Source of the DNA: Candidatus Saccharibacteria bacterium UBA1103
GTDB lineage: Bacteria > Patescibacteriota > Saccharimonadia > Saccharimonadales > Saccharimonadaceae
Direction of reading: 5' to 3'
Length of the DNA: 12,069 nucleotides
NCBI GenBank assembly: GCA_905373275.1
Contig: CAJPSI010000017.1
Span: forward strand, 1 to 12,069
The number at the start of each line of letters is the position of its first letter. Within the stretch, counting starts at the first letter, position 1. Of the stretch, positions 7,223 through 12,069 are shown piece by piece. The notes under the pieces are model-generated. The model worked only from the letters and a program-made list of their open reading frames with translations. It was not told the origin of the DNA and searched no databases. A program made the translations under genes and the position numbers.

Positions 7223-7240
7223 CCCACCAATTTTAGCACA
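7223..7240 (-). promoter_or_regulatory. Possible extended -10 promoter directly before the NlpC/P60 gene
   Basis: The minus strand reads TGCTAAAAT (7238-7230), five of six bases of the TATAAT consensus plus the TGn extension. ATG 7222 begins 7 nt after the box, so the transcript would start at or next to the start codon. No clear -35 is visible. It lies just after the rplKA hairpin, consistent with a new transcription unit. Confidence 0.4.
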
Positions 7241-7243
7241 TCT

Positions 7244-7284
7244 AAAAGAGGGGCTGACACTCCCGATGCCCGGCCCCTGCTTTT
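7244..7284 (-). terminator. Hairpin terminator after rplKA
   Basis: Inverted repeat: AAAAGAGGGGC at 7244-7254 pairs with GCCCCT-G-CTTTT at 7273-7284, giving an 11-bp stem with one bulged base and an 18-nt loop. The GC-rich core is flanked by A/T runs on both sides, so it could stop transcription from either direction. It sits 20 nt after the rplA stop. On the minus strand the U-run is short, so efficiency is uncertain. Confidence 0.6.
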
Positions 7285-7303
7285 TCAGAGTCAATCAGAC
7301 AAG

Positions 7304-8398
7304 CTATAACTCAACCTTAATCCCCGGACCCATGGTAGTAGAGATAGTTACGGACAGTATGTAGCTCCCTTTTAGTGTGGACGGTCGAGCTGACTTGAGA
7401 CTATTGATCAAAGTCTGAGCGTTCTGCTGCAGCTTGTCTGCACCAAACGAAACCTTGCCGATACCCAAGTGAACGATGCCCTGCTTATCGACTCGATACT
7501 CTATCTTACCCGCTTTCGCTTCCTTGACTGCCTGAACCGCATTAGCACTGACCGTACCTGCCTTGGGGTTGGGCATCAACCCTCGTGGACCAAGCAGTCG
7601 GGCAAAACGACCTAGCTTCGGCATCAGCTGTGGAGTCGCTACCAGCACATCGAAGTCAAGCTTCTCTTTAGTAAGTAGGTCGATTATAGCCGACTCGCCT
7701 GCTATGTCGGCTCCGGCTTGCTTGACCGCCTTCACTTCATCCTCGCCGACCATGGCAGCAACACGAACCGACTTGCCGGTGCCGTTCGGCAAGGTAACTG
7801 TGGCTCGGATGTTTTGGTCAGCCTGCTTCGGATCAACACCCAGCCTGACGTGCATCTCCACCGTACTATCAAACTTGGTCACTGCCGTCTCGGTAGCCAG
7901 CTTAACCGCTTCAGCCAGGCTGTACAGCTTAGCCTTATCGACCTTCTGAGCGACCTTCTTATAGGCTTTACTCTTGCGCTCCGCCAGAGGACGAGTCTTT
8001 GGTGCAGGACCACGCTGAATGTTCGCTTCATTATCACCCTGCGGTGTAGTATCACCGGCCTCCTTGCGAGCTTGACGCTCCGCCTCAGCTTCAGCCTCTT
8101 TGACCGATTTCTCACTCCGTTTACCTGCTTTAGCGTAGTGAACCGCCTCTTCGGTAGCCTGATTAGGTTCAGACTCAAGTTTAGAATCATCAGGTTGAGC
8201 CTGCTTTACCTGCTCTGCCTCCTTATCGACAGCCTCGCTTGCTTCGTTAACTACCTGCTCTGCTTGATCGGCCACTTCTTTAGCCGACTCACGAGCCTGC
8301 TTGATCGCCTCGGTGATCTCAGCGACAGTGTTCTTTTCGCTGACGTCAAGCTTTAGCTCATCGGCTTCCACCAGCAGTTCGCTCTTAGTCTTTGCCAT
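7304..8398 (-). CDS. rplA: 50S ribosomal protein L1 (uL1) with long N-terminal extension
   Basis: A 364-residue protein; L1 is usually ~230. Start at ATG 8398 behind AAAGGAGAG (8401-8409); the open frame upstream to GTG 8440 has no spaced ribosome site. The L1 core begins near residue 141 (ERKSKAYKKVAQKVDKAKLY) and includes the signature LGPRGLMPNPKAGTVS and a normal C-terminus (GPGIKVEL). L1 forms the L1 stalk of the 50S subunit, acts in E-site tRNA release and in many bacteria represses its own operon. The extra ~140 residues comprise a possible SAP/HeH-like helical module (KSELLVEADELKLDVSEKN, ~4-35), then a charged Glu/Lys/Ala-rich helical or disordered linker. Such a module could add nucleic-acid contacts, but that is inference. 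Follows rplK with 54 nt between them; TAG stop. Confidence 0.96.
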   Translation of the reverse strand: MAKTKSELLVEADELKLDVSEKNTVAEITEAIKQARESAKEVADQAEQVVNEASEAVDKEAEQVKQAQPDDSKLESEPNQATEEAVHYAKAGKRSEKSVKEAEAEAERQARKEAGDTTPQGDNEANIQRGPAPKTRPLAERKSKAYKKVAQKVDKAKLYSLAEAVKLATETAVTKFDSTVEMHVRLGVDPKQADQNIRATVTLPNGTGKSVRVAAMVGEDEVKAVKQAGADIAGESAIIDLLTKEKLDFDVLVATPQLMPKLGRFARLLGPRGLMPNPKAGTVSANAVQAVKEAKAGKIEYRVDKQGIVHLGIGKVSFGADKLQQNAQTLINSLKSARPSTLKGSYILSVTISTTMGPGIKVEL

Positions 8399-8452
8399 AT
8401 CTCTCCTTTCGTGGTGTTGACGGCACTTCGCCTCCCACAATTATTAATTTAG

Positions 8453-8881
8453 TTACTCTTCGACGGTGACACCCATTGATCGGGCTGTACCACAGACGAT
8501 CTTAGTTGCCGCCTCCAGGTCGTTAGCATTTAGAAACTGCATCTTTGACTTGGCAATTTCCTGCGCCTGCGCCAAGGTAATCTTACCAACCTTATCGGAC
8601 TGCGGTTTACCCGAGCCTTTTTTGATATGAGCCACTTCCCTGATCATATCGTCAACCGGCTGTCCTAGACACTCCCAGGTAAACTTCTTGCCCTCAAAGA
8701 CCTTGATATGAACGATCACATCTTTACCCATCATATCCTTGGTCTTCTCGTTAAACGGGTTGATGAAATCCATCATATTGAGCCCCCACTGACCCAGGGT
8801 TGAACCAACAGGTGGACCGGCCGTTGCCCGACCCGCCGGGATACGAAGCTTTAGATTGCCTAGTACCTTTTGTTTTGCCAT
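8453..8881 (-). CDS. rplK: 50S ribosomal protein L11 (uL11)
   Basis: 142 residues, the normal length. The N-terminal domain contains the conserved IPAGRATAGPPVGSTLGQWG, whose proline-bearing hinge face binds the GTPase-associated centre; the C-terminal rRNA-binding domain ends with the conserved GTARSMGVTVEE. L11 forms the base of the L7/L12 stalk, supports factor-dependent GTP hydrolysis and, in other bacteria, is required for RelA activation on stalled ribosomes. ATG 8881 follows an AGAGAGGA ribosome site. It heads the rplK-rplA operon; secE and nusG, often upstream, are not adjacent here. Confidence 0.98.
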   Translation of the reverse strand: MAKQKVLGNLKLRIPAGRATAGPPVGSTLGQWGLNMMDFINPFNEKTKDMMGKDVIVHIKVFEGKKFTWECLGQPVDDMIREVAHIKKGSGKPQSDKVGKITLAQAQEIAKSKMQFLNANDLEAATKIVCGTARSMGVTVEE

Positions 8882-8923
8882 ACTTAATATTCCTCTCTCT
8901 ACATAGAAGTGCGTAACACCAGT

Positions 8924-8953
8924 ATCATACCACAGTTATCCCTACTGCGCCAA
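8924..8953 (-). promoter_or_regulatory. Promoter of the rplK-rplA operon
   Basis: The minus strand has an extended -10, TGGTATGAT (8932-8924), with a partial -35 TTGGCG (8953-8948) 18 bp upstream. The predicted start near 8917 gives a leader of ~35 nt before the rplK ATG. I did not recognise an L1-binding leader structure in it. Confidence 0.55.
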
Positions 8954-8980
8954 CATTCAGACCCTTTCCGGGCAGCCTCA

Positions 8981-11900
8981 CTACTTCAGATAGTCACCGA
9001 CGTAGACAAACTGAGTCTTGGTGTCTGGATTTGTCTGCTCTGCCTCATAAGCATCTTTGTGCAAATGATAGACTATCGACCAAGGAGAGCTATGCCCGAC
9101 GTCACGATACGACTCCAGTGTGACGAAATCGCCGGTCGCCGGATCGACACTGACCACCAGCCCGGTATGTCCGGCGCCACCATCCGCCTTGTTGACTGAT
9201 GAATGCATGCCCTTAGCGTACGAGCTAAAGATAGCCGGTGCTTTAGTCGGCGCATCGGTAACTTGGAGATTCTTGTCCTTATTACTGCTGACCAGCCGAT
9301 CGACCACCTGACCACCATTGCCACCACCATAGACCAAGGTCGTATACTTATCAATATACCAAGAAGGGATGACCGTACAGCCGTTAGAGGCGGTACTTAG
9401 AGTGCCAGTCTGACCTTTATACACCCCTGTATCATTAGTGTCTTGAACGAACTTCTTCTGCATCTCCTCAGCATCCTTGTTGCCAGACCCATCCATAGAT
9501 GAAGCTCCACTGCTACTGCCATCACTACTTCCGCCATCCACCTGCATTTCTTTACAGGCCGTAGTCGAATCATTGTCACTCTCCGCCCCGTGATAGCAGG
9601 CGCTTGACACGGTATTGAAGTAGTCCATCGCATAGAGGCGAATCGACTTAAATTCATCCTTGTTTTGCCTGTCTAGACAGAATCTAAAGGCGTCCTTTTC
9701 TGACCCTTCGGCAGTATCGGCATAGTTAAACTTAGTGCCGTCGGAATTGTCCATCGGCTTGATTGACCAGTCGCCCTTATCAACATCAGATAATAGGCAT
9801 CTCTGAACATACTGGACATATTCATTCTCGGTATTTGGTATGGGTGGCGGCGTTTGCAGTAGAGCTATTGCTCGGTCAGAGTTCTTCTCGATACCATAGC
9901 CATCATCTGACATAATCTGCCTCATCTCATCAAGACTCCAGGCATAAGTCGGCACGCCATAATCATAGGCGCTAGCTGCATAAGCATTATTGCCCAGCAG
10001 CTGATTACTGGCAGTCGCCATAATTGTCGGAGCAGACAACATCGCCTTCAGGGCATTACCCATCGCTAGCCAGATATCCTGCCTGCCGACATTGAGGTGA
10101 GCCGCATGCGCCAGCTGGCTCAGCGTTGAGCTGTAGTCGTATGGATCAAACAACCGAGCCAGCAGAGGCTTGCGGCTATGCTTCCAAGCCAGATAGCGAC
10201 GGTTCTCCAAGTTAAGCTCGATCGCCTGTTTCTCATTCAGCCTCTTGCCACCAGTCAGCATCGCTTGATCATTAGAGAGAAACTTACTGCCAAACATGGC
10301 ATTTGAACCATGTTCGGTCGGCGTGGCAGATTCTGTTCGCAAGGGATTGCCCAGTAGCCAACCTGAGATCATATTTAACGCCCCGACGACCAGCTCATTC
10401 TTTGAGCCCAAATCAAGCGCAGCAGTAAACAGCAATTCCTTTATCTTGCCTTCCAGAAAACCGACTATCGCTCCGGTCACACCGCCGGCCAGAGAGCCAA
10501 TCACATCAAAGACGGCGCAGATCGCTCCGGTCGCCGTATTAAACTGATTAAAAGCAACCGCCATTATGTCATTGATCGGACCGGGTAGGAAGTTAAAGCC
10601 CGGCTTGCCGGCTGTCTTAAGCATACCCTGAGTGCCCGAGTCGTCATTGAGCTTGTCGCTACCAACTATCCCTAGAGTCTTAGCTATCGCCGGACTATCC
10701 ATGTAGCTACTGTGGATTTTCTTCCCCGTCGGTTTGCCGTCGCTATCTAATTCCGGAATATCGTCCTCCAGCATAGTCTTATTAGCGAGCTCAAACGCTT
10801 TCATATTATTGTCATCCGAGCCCGACATCATCTGCGAAGCGTAGCCCATATATAGCCCTGCCTCTTTCTCGGCAGGCAAGACAATATTAGCGTACTTAGC
10901 CGGACCAAGCTGCTCCCAGATCCCTTTAATCATACAGAGAAAACCGACGATGAAGGCTACAACGGCAAAACCCGCCGTACCGACACCCAGCGCCTTAAAC
11001 TTCGAGGAGATAAGCTTATCGAACTTGTCGAGCTTGTTCTTAAGGTTCGTCAGTTTCGACCGGAAGAAGCCACCATTGCCTTGACGAGGTTTCTCACTCT
11101 GTTGCTTTACATCATCTATGGCATCACTGGCATTCTTGCCTCTTCCCTCCTGATCGACAGTTGAGTTACCATCGTCGTCCTTGGCGTCCTCGGAGTCCTT
11201 ATCAACCCCCTTCTTGATTGAGTCATTGGAGACACTGGGGTTAGCAATTTTACCCAACTGGTCGCTAACCCAGTCGGTAAATGCCTTGTAGAGCTTCATC
11301 TTGATCTTTTTGATCGGGTGGAGCCAACTAATATAGCCCTCCCGCTTCAGTGCTGCTCTGGTCTCCAGCCAGCCGGATATGCTCCATTTGCCCCGGTCGT
11401 CCATACCTCTGATGGCCCGCTTCGCCTCCGAATATGACATCTTGTCCGACAGATGAATCTTATTGCCATCGAGACCAATCTTGTCTTTGTTGACACCAAG
11501 CGTCGCCGATAACTCCTCCCTCAGAGCGTCACCGGCATCTTCTAGGTGCTGCGAGTTAATACCAAACGCCTTACCGGCATCTATCTCCATTCCATTCTGT
11601 GCTCCGAAATAATTGGAGTTAAAAGTTAAGCCATTTTTCTCAAGGTTAGTAGTAATATTCTTAGCGAATTTACGGTTAAGGAAACCCACCCGAGAGTCTT
11701 TGATCCGCCCGGTTATAGCCTTGCCGGCATTCTCGCCGAACTTCCGTACCACTTCTTTCGTCGTCCGTAGCGACCGAGCCGACTGCTGACCGAGAGTAAT
11801 GCCCATATTAAAGTCCTTGAAGATACCCGCCGCCTGAATCATCTGACCAAGCCCCGATAAGAAAAAGAAGCCCAAGGTAAACAGACCTGATATCACCGTC

Positions 11901-12069
11901 AGCAGGATGCCATTGCGAGCCGACATCAGGCGAAAAGCCGCACCATGCGCCTTACTACTACGCCCCTTTCCTTCTCGTCCCTTCATACTGCCATCAAACT
12001 TCCCCGAGTCAATCGAGGCATCACGCTCCTGCTCGCCCAGGTCACGCTGGGCGGAGTCAGATGGCCGGT
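8981..12069 (-). CDS. Large membrane protein with C-terminal CHAP-like peptidase domain, T4SS-associated type (5' end probably outside window)
   Basis: From ATG 11986 the frame gives 1001 residues, but it stays open for 27 further codons to the window edge, and those codons read as a hydrophilic, Asp/Glu-rich stretch like the rest of the N-terminus. There is no good ribosome site at 11986, so the gene probably starts outside. Numbering from 11986: basic start; TM ~24-52; mixed helical region; Asp/Ser/Gly-rich linker ~250-305; TM ~334-357; hydrophobic blocks ~472-550; helical region ~580-660; Ser/Gly-rich linker ~815-835; C-terminal CHAP-like domain ~858-1001 with candidate triad C870 (SNGCTVIPSWYI), H940 (GAGHTGLVVSV) and E958 (TLESY). 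CHAP domains cut peptidoglycan amide bonds. Large membrane proteins with terminal hydrolase domains occur with type IV secretion in Saccharibacteria, but VirB6-like identity is my guess. The CHAP call is moderate. Confidence 0.75.
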   Translation of the reverse strand, partial: RPSDSAQRDLGEQERDASIDSGKFDGSMKGREGKGRSSKAHGAAFRLMSARNGILLTVISGLFTLGFFFLSGLGQMIQAAGIFKDFNMGITLGQQSARSLRTTKEVVRKFGENAGKAITGRIKDSRVGFLNRKFAKNITTNLEKNGLTFNSNYFGAQNGMEIDAGKAFGINSQHLEDAGDALREELSATLGVNKDKIGLDGNKIHLSDKMSYSEAKRAIRGMDDRGKWSISGWLETRAALKREGYISWLHPIKKIKMKLYKAFTDWVSDQLGKIANPSVSNDSIKKGVDKDSEDAKDDDGNSTVDQEGRGKNASDAIDDVKQQSEKPRQGNGGFFRSKLTNLKNKLDKFDKLISSKFKALGVGTAGFAVVAFIVGFLCMIKGIWEQLGPAKYANIVLPAEKEAGLYMGYASQMMSGSDDNNMKAFELANKTMLEDDIPELDSDGKPTGKKIHSSYMDSPAIAKTLGIVGSDKLNDDSGTQGMLKTAGKPGFNFLPGPINDIMAVAFNQFNTATGAICAVFDVIGSLAGGVTGAIVGFLEGKIKELLFTAALDLGSKNELVVGALNMISGWLLGNPLRTESATPTEHGSNAMFGSKFLSNDQAMLTGGKRLNEKQAIELNLENRRYLAWKHSRKPLLARLFDPYDYSSTLSQLAHAAHLNVGRQDIWLAMGNALKAMLSAPTIMATASNQLLGNNAYAASAYDYGVPTYAWSLDEMRQIMSDDGYGIEKNSDRAIALLQTPPPIPNTENEYVQYVQRCLLSDVDKGDWSIKPMDNSDGTKFNYADTAEGSEKDAFRFCLDRQNKDEFKSIRLYAMDYFNTVSSACYHGAESDNDSTTACKEMQVDGGSSDGSSSGASSMDGSGNKDAEEMQKKFVQDTNDTGVYKGQTGTLSTASNGCTVIPSWYIDKYTTLVYGGGNGGQVVDRLVSSNKDKNLQVTDAPTKAPAIFSSYAKGMHSSVNKADGGAGHTGLVVSVDPATGDFVTLESYRDVGHSSPWSIVYHLHKDAYEAEQTNPDTKTQFVYVGDYLK

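Noticed and set aside
7223..7294. TTG start at 7294 for the NlpC/P60 gene
   Set aside because: No ribosome site, the added 24 residues are encoded through the terminator hairpin, and they show no signal peptide.
7718..8356. 212-codon plus-strand open frame (also 7563-7949)
   Set aside because: It lies antisense to the rplA coding region. The minus-strand product is unmistakably L1, and the plus-strand product is a Leu/Arg/Ser-rich shadow of the Lys/Glu/Ala-rich linker.
8882..8917. L1 autoregulatory leader in front of rplK
   Set aside because: The ~35-nt leader shows no structure I can match to the L1-binding hairpin by eye.
8884..8980. Intrinsic terminator after the large membrane protein gene
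   Set aside because: Only a 3-bp CCC/GGG stem (within GCCCGGAAAGGGT) is visible and there is no U-run. Nothing convincing.

Overview
The window most likely comes from a member of the Candidate Phyla Radiation, probably Candidatus Saccharibacteria (TM7). This is an inference from the look of the L11/L1 proteins, the large T4SS-like membrane protein and the compact, one-strand gene packing; no 16S or other decisive marker is present. Every gene I accept lies on the minus strand, so transcription runs from high to low coordinates. Stops are TAA or TAG in the standard code. I see no tRNA, rRNA, CRISPR array, insertion sequence or origin.

Layout in transcription order: (1) 12069-8981, a >1000-residue membrane protein ending in a CHAP-like cysteine amidase/peptidase domain, open at the window edge. 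(2) 8881-7304, rplK and rplA (ribosomal proteins L11 and L1) with an extended -10 promoter in front and a hairpin behind; L1 carries an unusual ~140-residue N-terminal extension. (3) 7222-6170, an NlpC/P60 peptidase resembling the cell-wall hydrolases of Firmicute conjugative elements, but without a visible membrane anchor. (4) 6034-4256, a divergent RelA/SpoT-like protein behind a consensus TGCTATAAT promoter. (5) 4255-2221, an OmpR-family response regulator and its histidine kinase. The regulator begins directly after the amber stop of the RelA/SpoT-like gene, in the same frame, with CTG as the only plausible start. (6) 2109-1, two paralogous FtsX-type permeases resembling Vex3 and Vex1 of the pneumococcal VncRS-Vex locus; the second runs off the window.

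The most interesting unit is 6130-1: an alarmone-synthetase-like protein, a VncRS-like two-component system and a Vex-like exporter, apparently co-transcribed, with an 11-bp-period tandem repeat (TGAAATGA twice) in front of the permeases as a candidate operator. A plausible but untested reading is an envelope- or host-sensing circuit tied to nucleotide signalling. Two predicted wall hydrolases (NlpC/P60 and CHAP) in the same 12 kb fit an organism that lives on the surface of another bacterium.
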